Under the pieces are notes generated by a model. That model was not told the origin of the DNA. It searched no databases and was given only the letters and a program-made list of their open reading frames with translations. From NCBI GenBank assembly GCA_019722365.1, contig JADFUC010002086.1, forward strand, positions 1-64,000: a DNA stretch of 64,000 bases. The letters run 5' to 3'. Made by a program: the position numbers and the translations under genes. Every line of letters starts with the position of its first letter. The first letter of the stretch is position 1. The stretch is from Lithospermum erythrorhizon. Its lineage: Eukaryota > Streptophyta > Magnoliopsida > Boraginales > Boraginaceae. This document shows positions 35,061 through 46,345 of the stretch, piece by piece.

Positions 35061-37590
35061 TGAATCTAAAGATCATATAGTGATTAAGGCAAAATACAAG
35101 TATACAAACATCTATTATCGGCTTTGATTAAGAGTTAGTGTTGGAAATTGGAATGTTAAGGAAAGTAAACATTAGAAGTTGTGAATGTAATTGGTACTTT
35201 GTGTGTCATATAGAATAATTGATGGGGCTTGAATCGGGTTATATAATTGGTTATTTTATACATGAGTAAATTTTTTTCTAAAGAAAACGTCGGCTTCGAG
35301 GATGCATGATGGGTGCGAAGTTTGGGCCTGTGGCCTCGAGGTCTCTCTTTTATATCTTCCGAACTCATCATCATCACCACACATTGTTGATGATGAAGTA
35401 GGCGAAAGCAAGGTGCTATTTATAGGCTTTTAGGGTTTCTTACAAGCCGCCTAGGGATCTTGTTTATCTTTCTGGCCTTTTGTTGTTCTTTGATAAGCCA
35501 TTCCATCATAGTAACCACATGTACATCTTGAAATATACCATTTATTTATTTATTAATTAATTAAATTCCAAAATATGAAATAAAATTAGTTAATGTTCCC
35601 TCGAATTCAGACGCATACAATGAAAGACTTGTAGGTTGTTGGTGTTCGACCTCAATAATGATGAGATGCTCCTAGTTATATTTTATGTCATGGAGAAATA
35701 TGGAAGGTTCTTGGGATTATAACTGAACAACTTTCAAGCTACCTACATTATACCCATGTCGACTGTCAAACATAGTTCATATCTTATTTTATTCATCGTT
35801 AAAATAATTAGCTATCAAACAAACTTTATAAAAAAAGTAATGAATTAATTAATTTAAATTGTTATTATCTGTCGTAACAAATTTTTTGTGAATTCCGTAC
35901 ATGTTCCAAGAATATGCATCTTGGGAAAAATTGCAATTAGAAGAAAGTATTAAGAAAAATTATGATTGTCCAAATTATGCATCAAATTGATCAGTTTCGC
36001 ATGAAGTTTTAATCTCCATCCCGCGAGTAACACTGCAGATCCTAGGATAAGGATCTCGAGTGACCGCTAAATACGACCTGCCACACTAAAGATTAATTTA
36101 ATCCACTGTGCATACCCAAATGCCACTTTATTATTACATTCATACGATGGCAAGTTCCGGATCTATCTTTCAGAATGACAGGCTTAATCAATTTTTTTTT
36201 AAAAAGTAACAAGCACAAAAACTAATACTCTCTAACGTGATATTTAGTTGTCATTCTAACTTAAAAAAACAAAATAATATCGACTCGTGGTAATTACTTG
36301 TCATTCTAAATAAACAATTCAACATGCTTACTTGTCATTCTAAAATATAAAATTGTTCTTCTAAATTTTTAATGTTACTTTTTGACTATTTTTTCTTATT
36401 AAATTACGAAGCAATTTCATCCAAGAATCAGATCAATAACATTTCAATAATCACTCTAACATTTCAATCTTTCAATAGGCACTCAGAGGATTTTGGCGCT
36501 TGAACTTTTGGAAACGCTCTGGTGGCACCTAAACTCCACTCTATTTAAGGCAAAACAAGAAATTTATATATATATTACACTTTTATGAGTCATATTTTAG
36601 ATAATAAATACTTAATTAGATCACTTAATTAATTAAATAAAAAAATAAAAATAAAACAATCATCTACAACTCAGAATTACCAAACCAACCTCAGACCGCT
36701 TCCTTCATCCAAATTCCTTCCAAGAAAAAGACGAACTATTACTACGCTCATGCTCGTCTCTGCAGATTTCAGATAATTTGAAAGAATAGCTTCAACAAGA
36801 GCAAGAACAACATAAATGCTGAAAGTTCCAGAATCACAAAGTAAATAGATTTAACGCCTAGACTGTCAGTCAAATAATAACACCGAATCGACAAAGACAA
36901 CCGGCAGACAATAAAACGTAAAATAAAATAGTGCATAAAATTAAAGACACAGCATTTAACTCAGCTCGGTGCCAATGTAGATTCAGTTCCATATTTCACA
37001 CAAGGATTTTACTACGACATTTGGTGATATTACAAATATGACTCATCTTCCTAGCCTCTATTCTACTCCAAACTAAGAAACAAAGCCTAGGCTCCCTGAT
37101 TTCTATTCACAACTCAAATATATACCTAAAAACTCTCAATGATTGTTATAACGAGCTGCCATAAACAATCGTATATCTCAAGTAGTTAGAACAATTTTCA
37201 ACACATTCAACCTTGCCAAAAATATAATCTCTCAAATCTTAAAATTTCACTTGGAAACGTAATTATTACGTATTTTAGTGGTGTCTGCTTCAGATCATAG
37301 AACTCTATAGAAAGAACAACATATATGGAAACATATCTTCAAATAATATTTTCATATACGCAAATCTCAATCTTCATGCTTTAATACCAAAGCTTATTAT
37401 CATATACCTTCATACTCTAAATACCCAAAGAAAATCCCAAATATATTCCACAAAATCAAGAACAAAAGGAATAATTCAACACCAACACATTAACAAACGC
37501 AAAACATATTTCTTTTTTTTAATGTTGAGAGCTTGGTGCTGCCCTATACCCATTAACATATTCCTTTGAATACTTCTGATCAATGAAACA
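35061..37590. other. AT-rich spacer with a weak solo-LTR candidate
   Basis: No gene is recognised. A stretch 35139-35935 starts TGTTGGAAATTGG and ends TTGCA, with gttag before and attag after, which could be a solo LTR with an imperfect target duplication. A minus-strand TATA-like AGCCTATAAATAGC (about 35409-35422) lies within it. There is no second copy in the window to confirm it. Confidence 0.25.
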
Positions 37591-37599
37591 ATTACCCAT

Positions 37600-37970
37600 T
37601 TTTCACTAAAATTACAAATTCAAATCAAGATTCAAACTTTAATACCAAAATTGAAACTCCAATATCAAGATTCAAACTTTAAAATTAAAATCGAAACTTC
37701 AATATCAAGATTCAAACTGTTGGGTTTTGAATGCAAACAATTATCGGCGTTCAAAGACTTGTGCTCAAGTTCAATGAAAATTGCTGCTTTATTCAATCAC
37801 TGAAAGCTACTTAATTAACTATTACAAACTAGCATCTAACTAACTACTTGCATAGAAACAGGGGACTGTGGACTGTATGGAAACTTCTCTTCACAAACTT
37901 TAATACCAAAGATTGAAACTTTAATATAAAGATTGAAACTCTGATACCAAAAATGTTTCAAAATTTAACA
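37600..37970. repeat. Minisatellite of ATTCAAACTTTAATACCAA type
   Basis: Alternating words ATTCAAACTTTAATACCAA, ATTGAAACTCCAATATCAAG and close variants, with a period of about 19-22 bp, run from about 37615 to 37717 and resume at 37894-37950. The array is interrupted by the solo LTR 37718-37893. Confidence 0.7.
37718..37893 (-). repeat. Short solo LTR (TRIM/copia type) inside the minisatellite
   Basis: This 176-bp segment starts TGTTGGGTTTTGAATGC and ends CTTCTCTTCA, with a perfect 5-bp target duplication caaac at 37713-37717 and 37894-37898. The host repeat continues exactly on each side. ATTGAATAAAGCAGC on the minus strand contains a polyadenylation-like AATAAA, suggesting minus orientation. 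Confidence 0.82.
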
Positions 37971-38204
37971 AATAAAACATAGAATTTGAGATCTATGGTA
38001 GAAAAAACTCAAAAAGGCAAGGAAAATATTGATAAAGAAAGTTTGTAAAGATGGGGGAGTTATGGTATGGGTTTTGGCCAAGCAAGACATTACGATATTA
38101 ACTCACGCTAATTTCTCAGAATGCTGACGACATCATTAGAATTGGTCGGGTCGATTAAATATCATCATCGATACTCCAGATAACTAAACTAATGCGAAAT
38201 GGTA

Positions 38205-38639
38205 TGAGATCGAGGTCAAGTTTATTTTTGTTTCAAAGGCATTCACATCGAAATTTTACTATTTTGTTATGTTAGCTTCCCATTATAAATAAGTGGCAGT
38301 CGTTTGTTTTAGGATTACTTATTATTATTATTTTAAAATAAAATCCAGAAAACGAGAGTATTTTTCTCCACAATTTTCAAGTTTCAAATGTGATATTTGT
38401 TCTTTTGAACCCCCAACATCAAGCACGCTGATCCTATTTAGTCCGCCTTCCGCTAATGGGTTGTCATTTTATCCCCTGACATTAATTCAACTATTTATAG
38501 TCATATTGTCTTCTACAACCTGAGACATTAATTCAACTATTCATATCGGTTATCGTTTTCACACCGAGCATTTAATTTGTTATTCTAAATGTAATCAAAG
38601 AATTATTGCTATTTGAGCTCGAATTATTACTTTGCTTCA
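38205..38639 (+). repeat. 5' LTR of the chromovirus remnant
   Basis: It starts about TGAGATCGAGGTCAAG and ends CTTTGCTTCA. It shares long blocks with 41475-41871: ATGTTAGC, TTCCCATTATAAAT (a possible TATA box, about 38278-38291), GTTTGTTTTAG, TTACTTATTATTATT and ATTGCTATTTGAGCTCG. Confidence 0.72.
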
Positions 38640-38644
38640 TTAGT

Positions 38645-38657
38645 TGGTATCAAAGCC
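38645..38657 (+). other. Primer binding site of the chromovirus remnant
   Basis: TGGTATCAAAGCC lies five bases after the left LTR end. It matches the initiator tRNA-Met type with one change (TGGTATCAGAGCC). Confidence 0.75.
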
Positions 38658-38789
38658 AAATTCCTTCGGCATACCAAGCAAAGATAGGCATTAAGTAATC
38701 AAGTTTAAGCTCACGCTACCTCCTCGACAGCGTTTCCGCACTTCGCAGCGATTTTGACGCCCACTGGATCCGTCAAAGTGTGAATCGCG

Positions 38790-39860
38790 AGTATTGTTTG
38801 CCCGGCGCCCGGTTGCCTATTACAAATGGTCAGCCGTGCGTGGACGCAGAAGCATGCATGGTTCCACCGAGACTTTGTTTTGTATACGGATCATGACACA
38901 TTAAAGCATATGGGTTCGCAGGATAAGGTTTTTGCACAGCCATGCTCATGGCTGTGATTCATCAGCTTAATTGGATCACATAAAGTAGCCAGAGGTTTCG
39001 GGCCGCCGGCCATTCCTGCATAGCTACCACAACGATAGCCTGCATCCCACCATCTGGCTCAGGTATTCGACCGACTTTCTTTGGCTGCTGCTCGGGCCGA
39101 AAAAGGCCCGCTGAGACGCTGATAATTATGAAGATGACATCTATTTCGTAAGTACTGGGTCTGTGTATTCCGGTAGTTCTGCTAGATTATTCATGAGCCA
39201 TGGTGAGGGATAAGAGGGGCGACAGAACTCCTCAGTTAGTTACAATCTCATTTTGGTCACTTTCATCATTGATGAGCCTTGTGTCACGATGCACTTTGTC
39301 AACGGGTCAGCCTCAAATGCACTGTTATACATGCCACTACCGATTCCTATAAAACCTTGAACATGATATTAGTATGGATTTTGTATTAGGCTTGCCTTGT
39401 ACCAAATCGTGCATTGCTGATTCTATTTCTTTTTGTGGTGGTGGAACGTTTTTCCAAAATATTCATGTTATTCTTAAGAAACATTGATGCAGGCCAAGTG
39501 CGTTTTTCTTCAGGGAAATTTTCATTGCATGGGTTTGCCAGCATTCATCATCTCTGATCTGATTCCCGTTTTCTGAGCCATTTCTGAGTTCCCTGTAAAG
39601 CGTTGCACCAGTTTGATATAAGTTCGGCTTTATCATCCTCGGTCGGATGCCCAGATAGAGGTGGCAACCGGGCACTCGTGGACTTGTTTCGCTGTTTTGG
39701 TAAGCAGAGGTCAAGGGCTCTTAGATACAGTAAGGTGTGTGCGGAGAGTTTGCTCACAATCATGGGTAATATATCATCGGGTTCAGTCCCTTCCAATATA
39801 TCTATGGTGTTTAGACACAAGTTCAAGAATTAGGGGTTGCTCCTAAACCGAATATTTCAT
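38790..39860 (+). pseudogene. Chromovirus RNase H and integrase remnant
   Basis: Plus-strand frames, with shifts, give an RNase H block (GRRPVAYYKWSAV-like text, then HRDFVLYTDHDTLKHMGSQD at about 38855-38930, the conserved TDHxxLK region). The integrase zinc-binding region (GATELLS/GDRTPQL near 39195-39230) and the core follow: SIFVVVERFSK near 39420-39455, DAGQVRFSSGKFSLHGF near 39490-39540, then AxHPRSDAQIEVA near 39630-39665 (pattern FHPQTDGQTEvvNR), and RCLVSK-type text near 39700. Many frames are shifted, so it is inactive. The order is standard for gypsy pol. Confidence 0.85.
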
Positions 39861-39865
39861 GGTAG

Positions 39866-41139
39866 TGTTTGGTGTTGGAGTTAGTGGAACTATCTGGGAC
39901 CCTTCTGTTAAATAACAGTATCGATTCAAACCTTTTTTGAAGATAACAATTGAGATTAACGAACTAATTCATGGAGTGAACTGGTATCTGTGTTTATTCT
40001 TTAATAAGTCTATGACCAAATGTTAGACTGGAATGCTCTGAGGTTCATGGATTTAGCCTAACAAACGCCTGCCCTTTATAGGAGCTCAGTGGTTCTTTAT
40101 TGTTTGTATGCTTGTAAGGAAACTCTACACTCTATAGGTTTGTTAAATAAGCGAGTAATGACTTTTATGATATAATCTTATTGTAAGTGAAATGATATCC
40201 CAGATCATCCTGGGCATTGATTCATGGTTAAGTCCTCGTACAAATGATCAGGCCACTGTCATGAGAATTCATTGGAAACGATCTTTATTTTAAAGAAAAT
40301 CTAAACCATCGAGACCTATCACTCCAGAGGTTCCCTGTCCGCCTCGATAGTAGTCTATAGTTGTGAAATGGGAATACGATCATAGTACTTTAACCCATCT
40401 AGGCTCATCGAATCCTAGTCTCGATGGAATACGACAAGGGCAAATTTTCTGCAAATTTTAAATCTTCCTTTGTGACTATAAAAAGCTCCTTCCTTTTAAA
40501 ACAAAACAACTTCAGATAATTCTTTTGGACTAATTTCTGAGTACAATTAATCCCTTTGAATTCAAAATAAGTGAAAAGTCAACCCCAGCATTTAATTCTC
40601 ATTATCTTTGCAGAAGTTTCCTAGCTGCGGTGTTATGTAATATCTAAAATCATTTTGCTGTGTCTGAGTGAAATCCTCGTGTGGTGGTATTAGAGTTTGC
40701 TATTCCAAGTTGAGAGAAGGTTAAACTGTACTGGTTCCTAATCAGTGTCGACAGAGCTTTGGAAACTTTATAGCTTGGGTCACTAGTTGAGGCTAGGTTG
40801 ATAAGAATAGTCTTCAGAGAAGTTACTAGGTATTCAAACATTTTCAAGCGCTTAGTTATCTTTGCCAAACCCGAGGCCGAAAGTCGACTTGTTAAAAGAG
40901 GGAAACCGCCTCGTTAAAATCGTGTATTGTCTTCTCACTTACTTTCAAGCATTCTTATTATTATAGCTATCATTTGTTGTTAAATTATTAACTAATCACT
41001 CTCGAGCTCGCAGTAGGGTCACATTTATCTTTATTCTCATTAGTTGTTAATTCCGTGATTATTAAATTAAAACTAGAAAAGCGTTAATAACGTAACTTAA
41101 AACCTTATTCACCCCCCTAAGGTTATATCTAGGTTAACA
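39866..41139 (+). repeat. Long copia-type LTR inserted in the chromovirus integrase
   Basis: About 1.27 kb separates the integrase core from its C-terminal segment. It begins about TGTTTGGTGTTGGAG, has GACTATAAAAAGCTCC (TATA-like, about 40476-40491) and ends CCTTATTCACCCCCCTAAGG, then GGTTAACA. This ending is close to that of the LTR at 54328-56514 and typical of SIRE/Maximus-like copia LTRs. No target duplication was found and no internal domain is present, so it is either a solo LTR or truncated. Confidence 0.55.
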
Positions 41140-41164
41140 CCTCATCAAATGTGTCCAAAGCAAC

Positions 41165-41425
41165 TTGAGTTTTAGAGATAGCGCAAAAACCTGATCAGAA
41201 GCCGCCATGACGCTCACCAGTTGGTAGATCGCCTGGGTCAGGTTGACAGACTGCTCTCCTTCTGAGTATAACAAACCAAGAAGACTGCATTTCAGGTCAG
41301 TTGCTTAAGGTAAATGCTAATGCCTATCGTTGCGCTCTTCTTCCTCTCTATGAAGAGGTCCCCATGTTTAACGTCAAAGCATTTGATTCGCTTTCTCTAC
41401 TGAAGTCCGATGTCGGGAAATTGTG
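41165..41425 (+). pseudogene. Chromovirus integrase C-terminal segment
   Basis: In broken plus-strand frames, KVNANAYRCALLPLYEEVPM then FNVKAF (about 41300-41395) matches the gypsy pattern INxNAYxLxLPxxxxxSxxFNVxxL that ends the GPY/F module. It is separated from the integrase core by the inserted LTR. The right LTR follows after about 50 bp. Confidence 0.7.
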
Positions 41426-41474
41426 ATGAATTTCTCTATACCTCGGGGGACCTAATGCAATGGAAGAGAGGTAT

Positions 41475-41871
41475 TGAGGTCAAGTTTCAAGTTTTTGTTT
41501 TAGCGCATCATATCGGAAAATTTAATATTTTATATGTTAGCCTTCCCCATTATAAATATGGGTGCAGTTTGTTTTAGATTTACTTATTATTATTTTGAAA
41601 TAAAACTGCATAAAATGAGATTTACTGCCAACTCTTCAAGGCAAATATTTCTGAACCCACTAAGAGCATCGGCTCGGGTTTCTTGAACCCGGCTTAAAGA
41701 ACAATGGTTGTCTTTGACTCTTGACATAATTCAACCATTATAGCCTACATATCTTCTAACTATTCACTCTATTATTTTCTTCATTAATCTCGAGCTGCTA
41801 ATTCCTCGCTTATTCTAGATAGAATCAACGAATTATTGCTATTTGAGCTCGAATTATTACTTCGTGCTCCA
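41475..41871 (+). repeat. 3' LTR of the chromovirus remnant
   Basis: It starts TGAGGTCAAG after the purine run TGGAAGAGAGG (41461-41471) and ends TTCGTGCTCCA. It aligns with the left LTR with several indels. Confidence 0.7.
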
Positions 41872-43200
41872 TCACCAACGTTAAATGATGTTGACCGGTC
41901 AACATAAAAATTCATAAATGTATCCAAAGTACATTTGTAATCATACCGGAGTACATTTGTACTCTACATATAAATATACAAATTTCTCAACGTTATAGTA
42001 TATTTGTAATCATTTTATGTTCATAAATTTCATTCTAGAGTAATTTGTACATGTATGTATTAAAACACTTCAAAATAAATCAAAGAAAAATAGTTAAAGA
42101 TCAAAGAGCACTCATTGCTTTTGAAGTTTTAATTATTCGTGGTGTTAGACATGGGGGCGGTGTTTTATTTTAATTAATTAAAAGTAATTATTAAAAATTG
42201 GTCCAATTAAGTATTTGTTATCTATAAAATGACCCATAAAGTATAATATATAGCAATTTCGTTTTTCCCTTGCTTACCTGTTAAATTAGAGCCAAGAAGA
42301 CGCTTAAAGTTCAAAGGTCAAAAATCAATTTAGTGTAAATATATTCGAAAGGTTTAGGGTGCCTATTTGAAGTGTTTTCCGTAGTTCAGTGCCTTTGATT
42401 TCTAGAAATTTAAAGAGATTAATTTATCAACCAAATGATATATAATATCATTAATTATCATACAATATTTGAACAAATGAACTTTTGAATTATTTTATTC
42501 TTTCTTGACTCAAAATACCTACATTTACGTTAAAATGTTACAGGATGAGAAGATATATAAAAAAAATTATACTGAAGTATATTGTCATAAATTACATTAT
42601 TTACATAATCTAATAAATGAAAATTATTATTGTCCAACGGCGGAAACAAACACAAAAATAATTTGAAAAATTACGATTTTTACAAGAATATGCTATAATA
42701 TTTCGGATCGTTGGTCACATAATTTTATTTCTTTATTTTGAGTATTTCTTTTTAAACTTAAATGGTAGTAAATTTAATGTAATCAATTAAATCACATTAT
42801 TAACATAATCTAAGAAATGATTGAACTATCTGAGATCGTTCAAATTACTAATTATTAATAACTTGTAAGATTAATAATTTGCAGACAATACTTTCAAAAA
42901 ACTGGTAAGATTCAAACAAATTCAACATTTTTTTTGAAATATATTTAAACAAACTAAATTAATCAGATAAAAAAACTAGTACTCCTTTGTCTTGAAACTA
43001 ACTCTGTATAAGATTAAAACCGGAGTATTTCACAATTACTAATAACTTGTAAGAATGATGAAACAGTTTATCAGATTATTGTAGGATTTGTTAAACTATA
43101 AACTAATTTGTAGCTCATTACTTGAATAGAAATTGTAATAGTATGTCTATTATAGAGAAGACAGAATAACATTCATCTAATTAAATCTAAAATTAATAAC
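41872..43200. other. AT-rich spacer
   Basis: No gene is recognised. It contains the perfect 14-bp palindrome GTTGACCGGTCAAC (41890-41903), which holds two W-box cores (TTGAC), and MITE-like words ACTCCTTTGTCTTGAAAC near 42981. The rest is featureless AT-rich sequence. Confidence 0.45.
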
Positions 43201-43258
43201 TGTGGGAAAATACGTGGACCGGACGAGTGGACTGGTGGGCTTAAATCCCAACCGTTCA

Positions 43259-43745
43259 TTACTCCCCATTCATGCGATTTTGACTGCGACTAGTTTTAAT
43301 TTTAATGTTGTCGCGATTTGTAGCATAGCCTTGAATGTTATGATGACCAGCATATCCAGAGAGGTCATAGATGGCTTGTTTATTAGGTTTGCGAATCTCT
43401 TCAAAAACAAACCTTGAACAAGCTTCATTGAATGGTGGGAGAGGATCACTCTTGACAATGGAAGCAGCAACATGTTCATAGTCATCATTGAGACCCAAAA
43501 GTAGTCGAAGAACTAGCCTATGATTGGAGACTGGAGCACCAACATCAAATAATTGGTGAGCAAGAACTTCCAGTTCTCGGCAATAATCGGAGACATTATT
43601 GAAGCCATTCATTTGGAGTTGAGAAAATTGTTGCTCCAAGAACATTGCATGATAATGTTTGTTGAGTTAGGTTCTATGATGGTGTGAAGGAGATCATTCG
43701 ATATCGTGTTTTATATCCATAGAAGTACAGTAGCATCCATTGTTC
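43259..43745 (-). pseudogene. Copia gag fragment (UBN2-type)
   Basis: Minus-strand frame 43645-43259 (128 codons) encodes FLEQQFSQLQMNGFNNVSDY, then CRELEVLAHQLFDVGAPVSN, then RLVLRLLLGLNDDYEHVAAS and SDPLPPFNEACSRFVFEEIR. This is a typical copia gag (UBN2 family) segment: LEQxF, the spaced helices and the VxxLLxGLxxxY motif. In a shifted frame upstream, MDATVLLWIYKT (about 43745-43710) extends it toward the N terminus. The zinc knuckle (CxxCxxxGHxxxxC) is missing. No LTRs were found around it, so it is an isolated remnant. Confidence 0.85.
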
Positions 43746-44049
43746 TCTGTTTCCGTGGTTTCGGATTGTGGAATAATGTGGTGAAGCACTCGATGCACAC
43801 GGCAATGAGTTTTCAAGAGCTCGGACCAGACGGAGTACTGCCCTTTTTCTATGTCAAGAACAATAGGTATTGTATCCTTGATGTTTATTTAGACATTGAA
43901 ACTTCTGTAGAGCTAGGGATGGAACAATTTGGGTTTCTGGTATACATACAATATAAAATAATCGTTGGCTCGATTTCTCCTTCATGGGTACATTATACTC
44001 CGTATCTGTTTGTTACGATTTAGGTAAGCTTAATTGGAGAACGGTTACT

Positions 44050-44668
44050 GCTCATTAACGACATTGGCTCATTAACGCTCATTAATCACTATAAGTATCC
44101 AATTTTAATGTAAAATGATACATTATTATTAAATGCATCATTCTGGGCATGGTACAATTGAAAACATTAAAAAAAACATGTAACAAAATTATTCTATGAA
44201 CTTACTAGAATGTAAAATTAAACAAATTGGTAGAAATTACCTAAAAGTTAAAAATAAGCTAATATAATTGATATTAATAATTTTTTTTGAGAAAATGGTA
44301 TGTATTACCTAAAATGTACTAAAAGAAAAAAAATATATCATAAAATGGTATCATTCGTTTTTTTGATCATTAATGAATCATTAATGAACAAAAAACTTAA
44401 TGAACCGTAACTTTCCCACAAGAGAATTCAAGCATTTGTCCATTAACACGATACGTTCATTAACGCTCATTAATCACTATAGGTATCCAATTTTAATAAA
44501 AAAATGATACACATTATTAAAACGTATTCATTTTCCTGGGCATTTTGCATAATCGAAAATATTCAAAAACATGCGAATTAAAATTATTCTATGAACTTAC
44601 TAATCGCTGTACTCAAAATTCGTTAAACAAATTGGTACAGACACCTAAAAGTTAAAAATAACCTTATA
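44050..44668. repeat. Direct duplication, 387-bp period
   Basis: Two copies, about 44050-44262 and 44436-44668, share GCTCATTAATCACTATA, AGTATCCAATTTTAAT, AAATTATTCTATGAACTTAC and CCTAAAAGTTAAAAATAA in the same order. The copies are separated by AT-rich sequence. They are non-coding and could be tandem parts of an old element. Confidence 0.75.
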
Positions 44669-45035
44669 TAGTTAGACATACTATCCACTTTCCTAAAAAT
44701 ATTATTGTCCAGCTTTTAATTCTTGCGAAATTTAGTATTTTCATATATAGAAATTTTTCTATTTTCCGCATTTAGGACATATGTTAACAAGTTTATATAT
44801 TTGGAAATAAAATATTATAACATTTGGAAACAAATAAGAAAATATATTTTCAAATCTTTTTATATCAAATTTAAAGGTGAAATTTTCACTCAAGTTTGAT
44901 TCAAATCCAAATTAATCAAAATTTAGGCATCTCGCTAATTCCTTTTGACTATTCAAAATCAAATTAAACAATTCTTTTTAGGAGGGGTAAGCTGCTGTGA
45001 AAAGTGGACGGTATTTAAATATATCAATTTAAGCT

Positions 45036-45275
45036 TTCATATTTAATATAACCAAGAACAAGTAAATAGACAAAGCGAGGATGATTTTATTGCTTCCGAA
45101 TCAAGCAGTAATACAATACAACGAAATTTCATTTATAAGCCAAGATAACACACAAGGCAACCAAGAATCCTTGATAAATAAGTAACCTAATTGATTGCTC
45201 ATCAAGTCGTTCCCTTTCTTGGTAAACAAGACGACTTGGTTGACAAGACATCCACAATATAATATTTCCATAACA
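45036..45275 (-). repeat. 3' LTR of element C
   Basis: It ends CCATAACA next to CTCCCCCTTGGATG, which on the minus strand is the purine tract plus LTR start TGTTATGG. It shares GATGATTTTAT-GCTTC, the minus-strand TATA GGCTTATAAATG (about 45130-45141) and neighbouring blocks with 59046-59299. Its left end has lost the TG. Confidence 0.7.
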
Positions 45276-45288
45276 CTCCCCCTTGGAT
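45276..45288 (-). other. Polypurine tract of element C
   Basis: The minus strand reads CATCCAAGGGGGAG, directly before TGTTATGG. This is a classic copia plus-strand primer form and fixes the orientation of element C. Confidence 0.6.
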
Positions 45289-45304
45289 GTCTAGTATTCA
45301 ACAA

Positions 45305-46340
45305 TATGCCTCGTTAAAACCTTACTGGGAAAACCCTTTGGGACAAAACCCTAGTGAAGGAAAAAGAGTGCATTATACGCATATAATGTTGCCTCATTAA
45401 AAACCTTAATAGGAAAACCCAATTTGGGACAAAAACCCTCGATTAAGGAAAAAGAGTACAACGTGTACTAACTCCCCCTCATGACTACATCACTTGACAT
45501 CACTTAGTTGATGTAGTGTTATACTTTTGGATAACTTTTTCGAATATTGAGGTAAAGAAGATTTTAATGAAAATATCTCCTGGGATTGTCACATTTAATG
45601 AAAATGATTGAACATCAATTTCTATAAGATCATCTGAACCACATAATAAACCACAAGTAATATGGATCTGCCGATCATAATTCCCAATCAACACATTCAC
45701 AACTTTCTTCGTGGAATTTTAAGAATCAGGCATCTCTTAAACGATGTCGATATGTTTGTTTCCTATATCACCACGAAATATGCTCACTGTATAAATAGGA
45801 GACTATCTATGTGATCCTCCAATAAAATCATATAAGTATTTCATGTGATTAGCATAAACACCGCTTCTATAAATTAAAGCCATTAGATTTAAAGGCACTT
45901 ATATATGGTTCTTCAAGACCATATAGATCTTTTATATTTTCTCAATATTAATGGCTAATGTTCACATCTGATGATATTATAACCGTTTGAATGTTCAATG
46001 TGACTAATCTGAGGTATTTCATCTCAAATTCCTTCTTCAAGAAGTTTTACAACTCTTGAAAGTTCTCAGAGTTCCAATAACGCTGTGCTCATAAACATAA
46101 ATCGTTATTTTCATAAACTTTCTCCCGATCTTTTACATGTAAATACAATGCCATGTAAGATCATTCAGATAACTATTCTTGGTTAAATAGTCACTAGGAA
46201 AACCCTATAAGTAGGATAAAAAACCTAGTAAAACAAAAAGACTATATTTCTCTTTAGATACGCTTTCAAGAATTGGCTCTCATTAAAAACCTTACCAAGA
46301 AAAAACCCAAAGTGGGAAAAACTTAGTGAAGTGAAAAAGA
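45305..46340. repeat. Dispersed CATTAAAAACCTT...GGAAAAAGAGT repeats
   Basis: A unit of about 70-75 bp occurs at 45305-45375 and 45387-45460 and again, more diverged, near 46185-46245 and 46262-46345. It contains GCCTCATTAAAAACCTT, GGAAAACCC, GGGACAAAACCCT and GAAGGAAAAAGAGT. Such blocks are often seen next to the 3' end of plant copia-like elements; their role is unknown. Confidence 0.65.
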
Positions 46341-46345
46341 GTACA

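Larger units (their letters stand above)
38205..41871 (+). mobile_element. Chromovirus-type Ty3-gypsy remnant, internally deleted
   Basis: Plus-strand element with LTRs at about 38205-38639 and 41475-41871, a perfect-looking tRNA-Met primer site (38645-38657) and a purine run before the right LTR. Only the 3' half of pol is present (RNase H from about 38800, integrase to 41420). Gag, protease and RT are missing between the primer site and RNase H. A long copia-type LTR (39866-41139) splits the integrase. No clear target duplication was found, so outer ends may be off by a few bases. Confidence 0.75.

Noticed and set aside
35139..35935. A firm solo LTR call
   Set aside because: The flanking repeats gttag/attag differ at one base and no second copy is available, so it is noted only as a weak candidate.
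39463..39826. Minus-strand ORFs of 83 and 92 codons in the chromovirus region
   Set aside because: The plus strand encodes recognisable integrase here; the minus frames are mirror ORFs.
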